From: an uncultured Sunxiuqinia sp.
Lineage (GTDB): Bacteria; Bacteroidota; Bacteroidia; Bacteroidales; Prolixibacteraceae
Reading direction: 5' to 3'
DNA length: 64,000 nt
NCBI RefSeq assembly: GCF_963678245.1
Contig: NZ_OY782770.1
Coordinates: 1,178,001-1,242,000 of the forward strand
Numbering within the stretch: the first letter of the stretch is position 1; every line of letters starts with the position of its first letter. Below, piece after piece: positions 37,863 through 47,256 of this stretch. The notes under the pieces are model-generated. The model was not told where the DNA came from and did not search any database. It saw nothing but the letters and a program-made list of their open reading frames with translations. The translations under genes were made by a program, and so were the position numbers.

Positions 37863-39149
37863 TTAAAAAATTAACAACATCCCTTCGCCTCTTAGTAAAA
37901 GCGATATTAACAACATCGTCAGGTATGATACCATGATTACCGTTGTTGAGGCCATGATCACTTCTGTATTGTGCACTTTGTATCTTCTAAATCCGTAAAA
38001 AAGGAATGAGCCAACAGGAATTGCGTATAATAAAAAAGGAACTATGCCAATACTGATCCATGAAGGGAAAGAGCTCAACCACACATCAAAATGCAAAAAA
38101 TGATCAAGCAAATAGATCAATCCGAAAGTGAAAAAAAATGAAAATAATGCTGAATGAATCACTAGTTTTTTCCCTTCCGGTGAATTGAACCAAACTCCAA
38201 TGTTTAGATTCTTATAGTTCAAATAAGGAACCGTAATAAAAAACAAAAGCAGATAACCCGGGATGATGACCGCACTAAAAGCCGGATGTACATGGAGCAG
38301 AAGCTCCTGGGCTCCTAAAAAATACCAAGGCGACTTACTCGGGTTTGGACTATGGTTTGGATTAGCCTGATCTAAAAGTGGCGCCGAATAAAAAACGGCA
38401 ACTAAAAATAAACCCGCGACAAGCAAAAGAGCGACCATAATCTCTTTTACAACCAAGTTTGGGATCACCGGAACCTTCTGTGTCTCTTCCTCCTCGGGTA
38501 ATGCCACCCCTCCTGCTTTGCGGACCAACCAAAAGTGCACACTCACAAAAAACACGAATAAAAGAGGCAGAACACCAGTATGTAAATTGTAAAAATTAAG
38601 TAAGGTATTCGAATTCAAGGTTTCGCCACTGCGAATGAAATTTGCTAAAGAATGCCCAAAAAGCGGGATGTATTCAAAAATCTGGATGAAAATAGTTATT
38701 GCCCAATAGGCAAGTTGATCCCATGGCAATAGATAACCGGTAAAACTTGATGCCATAACCAGAAACATCAAAACAAGTCCATAAATCCAATTTTCAGCTC
38801 TCTCTTTGAATATCGCCTGAGAATAATACACGCGTAACAAATGTAGAAATGAAGTAATCACCAGTAAATTTGCAGACAAATGATGCAGGCTGCGTAATAA
38901 CCCTCCGAAGATCGTATGGGTGTTTAAATTCGTAATCGAATCATAGGCATGCTCAACCGTTGGGATATAGGAAAAACGCAGGATCATCCCCGTTATCGCC
39001 AAAATAACAAATAATAGTGCGCATATACCTCCCAAACCAAAAGTCCGGTTAAATGCAACCGCACGTTCATCGATCATTTTTGGATGTAAATGCAGTGCAA
39101 ATTTCTCAAGGGAAGAATAGCTTCGTTTAGTTGGGTGTTTTGTGTTCAT
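37863..39149 (-). CDS. Cytochrome b subunit of a bc-type quinol-oxidising complex
   Basis: From the ATG at 39149 it has 428 residues and about eight to nine membrane helices. The heme-ligand His pairs can be seen in helix B (LLRSLHHLSANLLVITSFLHLLRV) and helix D (FYNLHTGVLPLLFVFFVSVHFWL). The Qo-site segment is SPWYFLGAQELLLHVHP, the equivalent of the PEWYF motif. The N- and C-terminal cytochrome b domains are in one chain, as in bc1 rather than the split b6f form. It is the first gene of the unit with the Rieske and octaheme proteins. The open frame begins 13 codons upstream at 39188 with a less likely start. Confidence 0.93.
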   Translation of the reverse strand: MNTKHPTKRSYSSLEKFALHLHPKMIDERAVAFNRTFGLGGICALLFVILAITGMILRFSYIPTVEHAYDSITNLNTHTIFGGLLRSLHHLSANLLVITSFLHLLRVYYSQAIFKERAENWIYGLVLMFLVMASSFTGYLLPWDQLAYWAITIFIQIFEYIPLFGHSLANFIRSGETLNSNTLLNFYNLHTGVLPLLFVFFVSVHFWLVRKAGGVALPEEEETQKVPVIPNLVVKEIMVALLLVAGLFLVAVFYSAPLLDQANPNHSPNPSKSPWYFLGAQELLLHVHPAFSAVIIPGYLLLFFITVPYLNYKNLNIGVWFNSPEGKKLVIHSALFSFFFTFGLIYLLDHFLHFDVWLSSFPSWISIGIVPFLLYAIPVGSFLFYGFRRYKVHNTEVIMASTTVIMVSYLTMLLISLLLRGEGMLLIF

Positions 39150-39317
39150 TATAAACTGTTCAAGAAAAAATGACAGGATCCAAAACAACTTGAGATGTTA
39201 AATACTACTGAATAGTGTTTTATTCCATCAAGCTAAGATATAATATTAAATAAGTGTCAAATCATACAAAGAAAAGGATTTTAAAGAATTATTCCTCCTG
39301 CAAAGGAGGATAATCTG

Positions 39318-40040
39318 TTGTTTGATTTAGATCGTATGTATCAAACTGCGAAAGTAGGAAAGAAAACGATCGTCAGCATCTTTGCTATTGCACTTAAACA
39401 CGATGATAGTTTTTTTTTAATCAAACAAGGAGCAGAAATTATTTTATTTGTATTGGCAAATTTTATCAGAAGGAAAATAGAATCATGCATTTTGAAACAA
39501 ATGAATTTTCTTGAAACAGTTTAGCGTATTTAGCGACCCAAATCGTTCGCGCGAAAACCCCGCTGTAAAAGAACTATCAGATCCGGGAAGCAATTCCAGC
39601 TTTGAGCGGTTTTCAAATCGGTTAATCTCAGTCGGTTAATATGCGCTGATCAATTTTTCGCAAGTCGAACCTACTCCCGATTTTTTCTCAGATCGTTGTG
39701 AATGGCAAAGTATTGATGAAGTTGATGACTCATTATTGACCACAACCAAATTATAACCAGCGCGCTTGAAACACTTCGTCTTCAGCTAAACTACCAGCCT
39801 ATCGGATATAATCTGCTGCCTCCAAAATTCACGATGTCCCATCAGAAGCTTTACGAAACCCTGTTGGGGAAAACGCAGGATCGTCGAAACTTTCAGCATA
39901 AAATTCTTTCGTACAAAATATTAAACAAGTTGGACGAAAGAAAAACAGGAGGTGCCCACAAAGCACCATACCTGTACGAGTTTAATCTATAAAATTATCA
40001 AAAGCACTTCAAAATGGTTTATACGAAGGTGGTAATACCG
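39318..40040 (+). pseudogene. Degenerate NUDIX/NrtR-type transcriptional regulator
   Basis: The gap 39189-40145 has no intact gene but contains an eroded NUDIX-type regulator on the plus strand. Fragments appear in order: KKTIVSIFAIALKHDDSFFLIKQ (start of the NUDIX fold), ANFIRRKIESCILKQMN, then in another frame FSVFSDPNRSRENPAVKE. ISVG with a TAA at 39637-39639 comes next, then YALINFSQV. After a further shift comes the winged-helix end: YQPIGYNLLPPKFTMSHQK, LYETLLGKTQDRRNFQHKIL, GGAHKAPYLYEFNL, and finally ALQNGLYEGG. At least three frame changes and two stops are present. Related intact regulators control sugar catabolism or NAD metabolism. Confidence 0.75.
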
Positions 40041-40063
40041 GATATAAAACCAATAGCACCAAG

Positions 40064-40098
40064 CAAAAAAAATAGCAGACTGATCTCAGCCTGCTATT
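40064..40098 (-). terminator. Intrinsic terminator after the jelly-roll pair
   Basis: AATAGCAG and CTGCTATT (40071-40098) pair, with further internal pairing. On the minus strand a seven-T run follows at plus 40064-40070. It ends the operon of the two paralogous exported proteins. Confidence 0.8.
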
Positions 40099-40145
40099 CA
40101 GTGTAAACATTAAATCTAATCTTAAAAAAAACTATTCGCAAAAAA

Positions 40146-41138
40146 CTAATTTCGTCGTTTTGATTTCCAGTACTTCCTGAAATCATCTTGTGTCATAATG
40201 CCTACTGGCCCTTCATAAATTCCTCCATCGTGTCCGCTATCAAAAACCCTGATTTCGATGAGATTTTCCACCCCTGCTTTGAAGGTTTCAGGAGCGATAA
40301 AGTAATTTCTAAATTCATTATAAAATTCATTGCGCCCCCAACCAGAAAAATCGCCCGTTCTAGCTATTAACTCGCCATTTATAAACAACATATCAGCATC
40401 GTCAATTTTACCAGCTAATAAAACCAATCGTTGCGATACCAGATCGCCGGCAATCTTTATTTTTTTTGCGTAAACAGCATGACCATCTAAATTCTTGTAT
40501 CCTTGGTTTTCCCATACTCCTGGAACTTGAATTTTCCTATGATCAGCCGGATTAAATTTCTTCCCTTTGTTGAACAACCACGAACCAGTCATATTTATTT
40601 GAAAAGGAGGTATCACTCCTGCCGAGAAAAGACGAACATTCCCTGAGACAATGCCACCTTCCAAATGACTATCGTAAACTCGAACAGCAATAAGGTTTTC
40701 TTCTCCAATTTGAAGCACATCTGAAGGTATTTGATATTTTCTCAAGGCATTGTAAGCTGTTGATAAATTAGGAGGAAATGATCCTGTTTGTCCTACTTTC
40801 ACTCCATTGACAAACACCTCATCTACATCATCGATATAGCCAAGTTCAAGCACCATCACTTTATCTTTCAGTTCACCGCCGACCCTCACAGTGGTTCGAT
40901 ACCAAGCATAACCATCATACCCACGAAAACCTTCATCTTCCCACCGTGCAGGCACCCGAATGTCATCCCAATCCGAATCATCATACCCGGTAGTAGCCCA
41001 TTCATAGCGGTCTCCAATCCGGAACTTCCACTGACCGCTCAAGTCTTTTTCATCCGAATTAAAAGCAAAACTTGACGTTGCTATTAATAGCACCGATAAG
41101 ATACTTACTACTCCCTTTATGGTATACGAACTCCTCAT
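40146..41138 (-). CDS. Exported protein with two GH2-type sugar-binding-like jelly-roll domains
   Basis: 330 residues with a signal peptide (VVSILSVLLIATSSFAF). The mature part is two copies of a roughly 150-residue domain. Each has GQWKF/GSWLF, a W-DI-VP-WE-GF/Y--DG-AWY/AVY segment, a DDVDEVFVNG or IDDADMLFING strand, and an NLI-VRV-DS--EGGI ending. This is the galactose-binding-like fold found at the N-terminus of family 2 glycosidases, but no catalytic barrel is attached. A glycan-binding or structural surface role is likely. It lies 2 bp after its paralogue at 41141-42205. Confidence 0.72.
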   Translation of the reverse strand: MRSSYTIKGVVSILSVLLIATSSFAFNSDEKDLSGQWKFRIGDRYEWATTGYDDSDWDDIRVPARWEDEGFRGYDGYAWYRTTVRVGGELKDKVMVLELGYIDDVDEVFVNGVKVGQTGSFPPNLSTAYNALRKYQIPSDVLQIGEENLIAVRVYDSHLEGGIVSGNVRLFSAGVIPPFQINMTGSWLFNKGKKFNPADHRKIQVPGVWENQGYKNLDGHAVYAKKIKIAGDLVSQRLVLLAGKIDDADMLFINGELIARTGDFSGWGRNEFYNEFRNYFIAPETFKAGVENLIEIRVFDSGHDGGIYEGPVGIMTQDDFRKYWKSKRRN

Positions 41139-41140
41139 AC

Positions 41141-42205
41141 TTAATCTAATAGACGGATCAGCTCCTTAAAAAATGAATTCCAACCACTATCCTGACGCTG
41201 CCATCTTATTTTTTCTCGAAAAGACTGGACATCTGTCTCTTTCATAATTCCGATGGGCCCCTCATAAATTCCACCCTCTCCGTGACTATCCAGCACTTCT
41301 ACTGAAATCATATTTTTACTTCTCAGTAAATGAGATGGTATTTCATAAATCCGATAGAGTTGCCAAACCTGATCACGTTGAAATCGGGAATAATTATTTA
41401 AATCCTGAACTTCGCCAATCAGTTCACCATTCAAATAGACTTCATCAAAATCGTCAATCTTTCCAAGCACTATATAGAGATCTTGTCCTTTCAATCTTTC
41501 AGGCACTGAGAAACGTTTTCGATACCAAGCCCGTCCGTCGTACCCCTCATACCCCTGGCTCTCCCAGGTCATGGGCACGTATATATCATGCCAACGCTCC
41601 TCACTACTCCGAGGATTATGCATATCTCCAAAGTTCTCAGTCGTAAACTTCCATGTACCTCTCAAATTAATGGCCATTCGAGCCTGATCACGATCATCGT
41701 AAAAGCCAAATCTATCAGCCCTTACAAAGCCACCCTCAAGTCCTTCATCATAAACCCGAACTGCAATCAAATTCTTACTATTATTCAAAATTTTTGTTGG
41801 AACCAGGTAGTGCCGTTCCTGGTTATAAGCAGTTTTGTAGTTTGGAGGAAAGTCTCCGCTTTGTCCTACTTTATAACCATTGACAAAGACTTCATCCACA
41901 TCATCGATAACCCCAAGAAATAGGTCTACAAATTCAGTTTCCGACAAGTTAGATATACTGAAGTATTTACGGTACCACGCATATCCATTGTAGCCTTCAT
42001 AATAGTGCTCCCATTCCCAAGGAGCATCAATCGTATCCCAATCACTAACGTCGGCTCCGGGCCTAGCCCATTCAGGATCATCGCCCACGGTAAAAAGCCA
42101 ACGTCCCCTCAAACCAACCAACGATTTCCAATCTGAAGCTTTTAGTTCGATAGAATGAACGAATATCAAAAAAAATATACTTGTTGTTATTACCTTAATG
42201 GACAT
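41141..42205 (-). CDS. Paralogous exported protein with two jelly-roll domains
   Basis: 354 residues with an N-terminal signal (VITTSIFFLIFVHSIEL). It contains two tandem domains like those of the next gene: GRWLFTVGDDPEWARPGADVS, GYNGYAWYRKYF, GVIDDVDEVFVNGYKVGQSG, and the second copy GTWKFTTENFG, GYDGRAWYRKRF, GKIDDFDEVYLNGELIGE. Both proteins end in GGIYEGPxGIM. The pair arose by tandem gene duplication and is cotranscribed. No catalytic domain is seen. The binding target is unknown, though plant or algal polysaccharide is a reasonable idea given GH92 in the same region. Confidence 0.72.
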   Translation of the reverse strand: MSIKVITTSIFFLIFVHSIELKASDWKSLVGLRGRWLFTVGDDPEWARPGADVSDWDTIDAPWEWEHYYEGYNGYAWYRKYFSISNLSETEFVDLFLGVIDDVDEVFVNGYKVGQSGDFPPNYKTAYNQERHYLVPTKILNNSKNLIAVRVYDEGLEGGFVRADRFGFYDDRDQARMAINLRGTWKFTTENFGDMHNPRSSEERWHDIYVPMTWESQGYEGYDGRAWYRKRFSVPERLKGQDLYIVLGKIDDFDEVYLNGELIGEVQDLNNYSRFQRDQVWQLYRIYEIPSHLLRSKNMISVEVLDSHGEGGIYEGPIGIMKETDVQSFREKIRWQRQDSGWNSFFKELIRLLD

Positions 42206-42273
42206 GACCGAGTGAGCTTTTTTAGTACTTTAAAGTTAATAAACAAAATCAATCCGAAAACGCTGCCTTCAAA

Positions 42274-42651
42274 TTACTGAGCAATATATTGCAAGCTTAA
42301 ATTAAAGCAATAAGCCGTCCCCACAAGAGCTTTATCAGCTTTCATCTTTTCACTCCCGAAAATATGCTTCACATATCCGGTAGCATCAGGGTTTTTGCAT
42401 ACGACACGAATCAATTTCAACGATTGATCCTTGTTAACGACGATATATACTCTAACTTTTTCATCGACCTTATTAATGTCGTTTTGATAGAAATAATTGT
42501 TCCAATCTTTAATTCCATCATTCAAGCTACTGCTGATTTCATGAAGTAGTTCTTTTTTTGCCATGTTTGTTTCAGTCTCCCCTGCAAATGCCAGGCCGGT
42601 CATCATTACAAATGCAATAATCAATGTGAATGTTGTCTTTCTTGCTTTCAT
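42274..42651 (-). CDS. Small exported protein of unknown function
   Basis: 125 residues with a clear signal peptide (FTLIIAFVMMTGLAFAGE). The mature part has a strand-helix pattern (KVRVYIVVNKDQSLKLIRVV) reminiscent of the TonB C-terminal fold, in which a small protein pairs beta-strands and ends with a helix. The family is not recognised. It is located between the jelly-roll pair and a two-component system on the same strand, and a single promoter region of about 240 bp separates it from the latter. Confidence 0.65.
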   Translation of the reverse strand: MKARKTTFTLIIAFVMMTGLAFAGETETNMAKKELLHEISSSLNDGIKDWNNYFYQNDINKVDEKVRVYIVVNKDQSLKLIRVVCKNPDATGYVKHIFGSEKMKADKALVGTAYCFNLSLQYIAQ

Positions 42652-42894
42652 TGTTTTGAGCTTTTAAATGTTTCTGTTTTCTATTATTTTCAGATACAAA
42701 GTAAAAGCACAGATGTAACCCCGATGTCAAACCAATATCATATCTTACCACAAGATGTCACAGAATTGTCACAGAGCAAGAAATTGGAAGAGGGGAGAAA
42801 CAAGGTCGACCTGATCAACATTCTCACCAATAGAGCGTTAATCAGCCATCTAAGATCAAACATTAATTTGAGATTTTAAATTTAAACTGTGAAA

Positions 42895-43575
42895 TTAAAG
42901 CACCAGTTTATAGCCAACCCCGTGTACGGTGATGATATGCTGGTTTTCCGGAGTATCAACTTTATTGCGAAGGCGAACAATGAAATTATCGACTGTCCGA
43001 GACGTAGGCTGATAATCCACTCCCCACACATGGTCTAAAATATCATCGCGAGTAACTATTTTTCCGCTGTGACTGCAGAGATAGTGGAGAATTTCAAACT
43101 CTTTGTGTGACATTTTCACCTGCTCATCGCTCGCGTTAAAAGCTTCGTATGACTCAAAAGAAACACTAATATTGCCAATTGTAATCAAATCAGTATCTTT
43201 TTGAACTCTACCTCCGGCGCGACGTAAAATTACTTTTATTCGAGCTAGTAGTTCTCGCAAACTGAATGGTTTGGTGACATAATCATCGGCACCGAGCTCC
43301 AAACCAAGGACTTTGTCAAGCTCTTCACCGCGTGCAGTTAATAAAATAATTGGCGTTTCAATACTGGCGGCCCTGGTCTTTTTACACACGTCAAATCCTG
43401 ACATTCCGGGAAGCATCACATCCAATAGAACCAAATTATAATTACCCGATAAAATTTTTTTCAGCCCATCATCTCCACGATCAGCAGTATCTACCTGGTA
43501 ACCTTCAAACTCCAGATTATCGCGTAGGCCGATCATCATAGCCTGTTCATCTTCAACAATCAATATTCTTGACAT
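42895..43575 (-). CDS. OmpR-family response regulator
   Basis: A 226-residue regulator with an N-terminal receiver domain (phospho-acceptor Asp-52 in LVLLDVMLPGMSG, Lys in YVTKPFSLREL). The C-terminal winged helix is of the OmpR type (MSHKEFEILHYLCSHSGKIVTRDDILDHVWG, then TVDNFIVRLRNKV). It begins 4 bp after the end of the histidine kinase gene, so the two form one operon. Target genes are not evident from sequence. The adjacent small exported protein and jelly-roll pair are candidates by position only. Confidence 0.94.
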   Translation of the reverse strand: MSRILIVEDEQAMMIGLRDNLEFEGYQVDTADRGDDGLKKILSGNYNLVLLDVMLPGMSGFDVCKKTRAASIETPIILLTARGEELDKVLGLELGADDYVTKPFSLRELLARIKVILRRAGGRVQKDTDLITIGNISVSFESYEAFNASDEQVKMSHKEFEILHYLCSHSGKIVTRDDILDHVWGVDYQPTSRTVDNFIVRLRNKVDTPENQHIITVHGVGYKLVL

Positions 43576-43579
43576 GGTA

Positions 43580-45115
43580 CTACTTTTTTTCTGGAAATTT
43601 TAAAATGAATGTACTTCCCTCCTCCAGCTTACTACGCACTACCACGCTTCCTCCGTGAGCTTTCATAATCCTTTTTACAAGATTTAATCCCAAACCAGAA
43701 CCTTTCGCTTTATGTGCTAAATCGCCTTCAGTAACCCGATAAAACTGCTCGAATATGTGTTTCTGATTTTTGGCTGAGATACCAATTCCATTATCTTCCA
43801 CCTCAATCCAAATCTGTTTTGCTTTCTTTCGGATTCGTACACGCACAATTTTTTTCTCAGCATCACTGTATTTAATCGCATTGTCCAACAAATTACCAAC
43901 TATTGTCTTTAATGATTCCCGATCGGCCTGTACCCATACTGAACCCTCGAAAGATTCCTGGTGACAGTGAATGTTTGCGGTTTCAAAATGCGAATCAAAA
44001 GAGTGCACAATTTCTGGAATAACCTGCTTTAAATCAATATTCTCAAAATGGTATTTGACCCGATTTTTTTCAATACGCGAAAAATTCAAAATACGATTTA
44101 CAATGCCGGTCAATCGAGTGCTTTCCTGTTGAATGGTTTTCAAGTATTCTTCTTTTTTTTCCTCGGTTTTGATTCGCTTCAACAATAAGGTTTCAGCATA
44201 CATGCTAATGAGTGCCAATGGCGTTCGAATTTCGTGAGACACATTCGCCACAAATTCAGATTTCAATTCAGCCAATTTCATCTCCTTCCGAATATTAATA
44301 AACACGAAAATAAAACCCATAGCTACAAAAAGACCCATTCCTAATAGCATATAATTATCGCGCTGTGTGCGTTCCGAGGCCAGCTGTTCAATTGTTTTTG
44401 TTTTTAAATGAATGCCCAGTTTGGAAGTTGGCAAATACCACATTGTGGCTTTTTCAACTGAATGCGACAACTCATTCTCCCGATCAGTTTCGAATAACAC
44501 TTCTCCTGAAATGGAATCGGAAATACTGATGTAGAATAAATCCTGAGCAACTTTCTGCATTGTTGGTCTCAGATTTTGCTGAATAAATAAATCCGGATCG
44601 ATTATCAACTGGCAAATTTGTTCGCCATTTTTACTTTTTGGCAGGAAGTAAAAAATAAGATAATCTCCCGAAGGCTCTATCTCAACCCGTTGGTAGTTTT
44701 CCTCCAGAAAACCTCGTAACACCTCTATCTTCTTTCTCGGTATTTCTGTATCGATTGCAAAAATTGAATCATTAAAATATTGCGCTTGTTCTTCTGACGT
44801 AGTGGTATCGGAGAAACGAACGGCAAGAATTGCTTGATTATTTTGAAACAAGTTTTCAACCAGTCCTTTCATGATTCCACTTTCAGGCTCAATCGGCTGA
44901 TCCAGACTCTGTTTCCAATGTTGCACCACATTTTCAGAATACTGATTGATGGAATATAGAATTGATTCGAGCTGAGTGCTGAAAACCCGCTCAACCATTT
45001 GTTCATTTTTGCTCAGTGCCGAAAGCTCCCGAACAAAGAAGAACCCAATGGGCAAGGCAACAATAATCAGCAATATGAGACTTATTTTCGCGAGTGTTCG
45101 AACCATTGGTTCCAT
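43580..45115 (-). CDS. Membrane sensor histidine kinase
   Basis: 511 residues: a membrane helix at about 10-30, a periplasmic sensor region to about 255, a second helix (MLLGMGLFVAMGFIFVFI) and a cytosolic kinase. The HisKA box has its phospho-accepting His at about residue 294 (FVANVSHEIRTPLALISMY). The ATPase has the N box (LLDNAIKYSD) and the G boxes VEDNGIGIS and GSGLGLNLV. There is no HAMP domain of clear form between helix 2 and HisKA. It pairs with the response regulator downstream. The signal is unknown. A second in-frame ATG three codons in is an alternative start. Confidence 0.93.
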   Translation of the reverse strand: MEPMVRTLAKISLILLIIVALPIGFFFVRELSALSKNEQMVERVFSTQLESILYSINQYSENVVQHWKQSLDQPIEPESGIMKGLVENLFQNNQAILAVRFSDTTTSEEQAQYFNDSIFAIDTEIPRKKIEVLRGFLEENYQRVEIEPSGDYLIFYFLPKSKNGEQICQLIIDPDLFIQQNLRPTMQKVAQDLFYISISDSISGEVLFETDRENELSHSVEKATMWYLPTSKLGIHLKTKTIEQLASERTQRDNYMLLGMGLFVAMGFIFVFINIRKEMKLAELKSEFVANVSHEIRTPLALISMYAETLLLKRIKTEEKKEEYLKTIQQESTRLTGIVNRILNFSRIEKNRVKYHFENIDLKQVIPEIVHSFDSHFETANIHCHQESFEGSVWVQADRESLKTIVGNLLDNAIKYSDAEKKIVRVRIRKKAKQIWIEVEDNGIGISAKNQKHIFEQFYRVTEGDLAHKAKGSGLGLNLVKRIMKAHGGSVVVRSKLEEGSTFILKFPEKK

Positions 45116-45316
45116 TTTTGAATCCAGGTAAAGGTATTAAATCAAGTTCAAATTTCCGATCTGTCAAAACGCAACATTAAAATTGACTCTAAAAAAAAGA
45201 GTTGTCTCCCTTACTCCCGATCTTTCCTCAAACGTTTGACCGCTCCCCTATTAATGATTTTCGATTCCAGTTGGCAGATTTTTCATCTTCCAAGAGTAAT
45301 TTTTTCCGTAAAATAG

Positions 45317-45345
45317 CAAAAGGGCACCCAACCGGATGCCCTTTT
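45317..45345 (-). terminator. Intrinsic terminator after hcp
   Basis: AAAAGGGCA and TGCCCTTTT form a perfect stem enclosing CCCAACCGGA, with T-rich sequence following on the minus strand (TTTTGCTATTTTA). It lies 43 bp beyond the hcp stop. Confidence 0.75.
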
Positions 45346-45387
45346 ATTCTTCCCAAATCAAGCAGTTCTCATTGCATGTCTTCTTAA

Positions 45388-47046
45388 TTATGCAACAGCG
45401 TCTTCTAAAAACAGTTTGATATCTTCATCAGCGGTTGTAATTCCGGCAATGCCAAAGTTCTCTACCAATACGTTCACGACGTTTGGCGACAGGAATGCGG
45501 GCAATGTTGGTCCGAGGTGAATGTTTTTCACTCCCAGAGAAAGCAGCGCCAATAAAACAATCACCGCTTTTTGTTCGTACCAGGCAATGTTGTAAGCAAT
45601 TGGTAGCTCGTTCACATCTTCCAGCTCGAAAATTTCTTTCAGTTTCAAGGCAACTACAGCCAATGAGTACGAGTCGTTACACTGTCCGGCATCAATTACA
45701 CGTGGAATACCGTTGATGTCGCCCAAAGGCAATTTGTTGTAACGGTATTTGGCACATCCTGCTGTCAGGATCACGGTGTCGTTCGGCAATTTGGCAGCAA
45801 ACTCTTCGTAGTAGTCGCGGCTCATCATACGTCCATCGCAACCGGCCATCACAAAGAATTTACGGATAGCACCGGTTTTCACAGCTTCAACGATTGGCTC
45901 GGCCAGTTCGAATACCTGGTTGTGAGCGAATCCTCCAACAATCTCTCCGGTTTCAATTTCGGTTGGAGTCGCACATTTTTTGGCATGCTCAATGATCGCT
46001 GAGAAATCTTTCATTTCGCCTTCTTTGCGATCCGGAATATGGATAGATCCAGTCAATCCACTAGCGCCGGTTGTGTAGATGCGATCTTTATAAGTTGCTT
46101 TTTCCAATGGTGGCACAATACAGTTAGTGGTAAACAGGATTGGTCCGTTGAACGACTCAAACTCTTCTTTTTGTTTCCACCAGGCATTTCCGTAGTTCCC
46201 AGCTAGTTGTTTGTATTTTTTGAATTCAGGGTAATAGTTGGCTGGCAGCATTTCGCTGTGGGTATACACATCCACTCCCGTACCTTCGGTTTGTTTCAAC
46301 AGGTCTTCCATGTCGCGCATGTCGTGTCCCGAAATCAGAATAGCCGGATTATTACGCACGCCAATGTTTACTTTTGTCACCTCAGGGTTTCCATAAGTGC
46401 TGGTGTTGGCAGCATCCAACAGAGCCATAACATCAACCCCAAATTTACCGGTTTCCAAAGTCAATCCAACGAGTTCGTCAACCGACAAGTCTTTAGTTGT
46501 TTTGGCCAGTGCTTCCATCATGAAGTCGAAAATCTCTTGTTTTTCATGAGCCAGATTGTATGCATGTTCTGCATAAGCAGCTAAACCTTTCAAACCGTAA
46601 ATGATTAGCTCTTTCAACGAACGAACATCTTCATTCTGCTCGCTTAAAACACCAACTTCGCTGGCTTTGGCTTCAAATTCTTCTCCGGTTTTTGCAGTCC
46701 AATGAACTGATTCATGATCGCTGATCGTTAAGCCGGCTTCTGCTACCTTGGCTTTCAGTTCGTCGCGGAATTTCAATGATTTTTTGATGCGGATAACGAA
46801 TGCCGTATGATCGAAGTTGGCATTGGTAATGGTGCTGAATAATCCGTCAAACACGACTTTGTTTGCTTTTTTATCAGCTTTACCAACGGTTTTCAAATCG
46901 GTATTTAAAATGGAGATTCCTTTCAACACAAAAAGAAGCGTGTCTTGTAGGTTTGCTACATCACTTGGTTTTCCACAAACTCCTTTAATTGTACATCCAA
47001 CTCCTTTTGCTGCCTCCTGGCACTGAAAACAAAACATATTTTCCAT
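45388..47046 (-). CDS. hcp: Hydroxylamine reductase / hybrid cluster protein
   Basis: A 552-residue protein. The N-terminal iron-sulfur motif is [19 protein letters not shown], with C-x2-C-x8-C-x5-C spacing as in class I Hcp of strict anaerobes. Cluster ligands appear downstream as [33 protein letters not shown] and GQCNDSYS. Hcp reduces hydroxylamine in vitro and is now considered a high-affinity nitric oxide reductase and S-nitrosylase. It is followed on the upstream side by an Fe-S protein gene and a divergent Crp/Fnr regulator, so this is a nitrosative-stress module. Confidence 0.95.
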   Translation of the reverse strand: MENMFCFQCQEAAKGVGCTIKGVCGKPSDVANLQDTLLFVLKGISILNTDLKTVGKADKKANKVVFDGLFSTITNANFDHTAFVIRIKKSLKFRDELKAKVAEAGLTISDHESVHWTAKTGEEFEAKASEVGVLSEQNEDVRSLKELIIYGLKGLAAYAEHAYNLAHEKQEIFDFMMEALAKTTKDLSVDELVGLTLETGKFGVDVMALLDAANTSTYGNPEVTKVNIGVRNNPAILISGHDMRDMEDLLKQTEGTGVDVYTHSEMLPANYYPEFKKYKQLAGNYGNAWWKQKEEFESFNGPILFTTNCIVPPLEKATYKDRIYTTGASGLTGSIHIPDRKEGEMKDFSAIIEHAKKCATPTEIETGEIVGGFAHNQVFELAEPIVEAVKTGAIRKFFVMAGCDGRMMSRDYYEEFAAKLPNDTVILTAGCAKYRYNKLPLGDINGIPRVIDAGQCNDSYSLAVVALKLKEIFELEDVNELPIAYNIAWYEQKAVIVLLALLSLGVKNIHLGPTLPAFLSPNVVNVLVENFGIAGITTADEDIKLFLEDAVA

Positions 47047-47220
47047 AACTAAATTCTATTATATTTTTGAATTACTTTTTTTTGCGTTATTGCTCAAAAC
47101 CCATGACTAGGTCATTCCGAATTTATTTCGGAATCTTTTGCCATCCAAGTCTATCCTTCTTTCTGGCAAATCCTAAAAACAGGTTCTTGTGTTTTTTGAT
47201 TTTTGGGGTGGTAAAAGGAA

Positions 47221-47243
47221 CCGGAGACAAGGTTTGTCCCCGG
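47221..47243 (-). terminator. Hairpin between the Fe-S protein gene and hcp
   Basis: CCGGAGACAA and TTTGTCCCCGG pair, with one mismatch. On the minus strand TTCCTTTTACC follows. A second small hairpin (ATTCCGAA/TTCGGAAT) lies at about 47115-47133. Partial read-through into hcp is possible, since no separate -7 element is seen for hcp. Confidence 0.5.
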
Positions 47244-47256
47244 CTATCACTCTTCA

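Noticed and set aside
39318-39524. Stand-alone 68-residue gene
   Set aside because: Its translation aligns with the start of a NUDIX regulator whose remaining fragments continue downstream in other frames, so it is part of a pseudogene.
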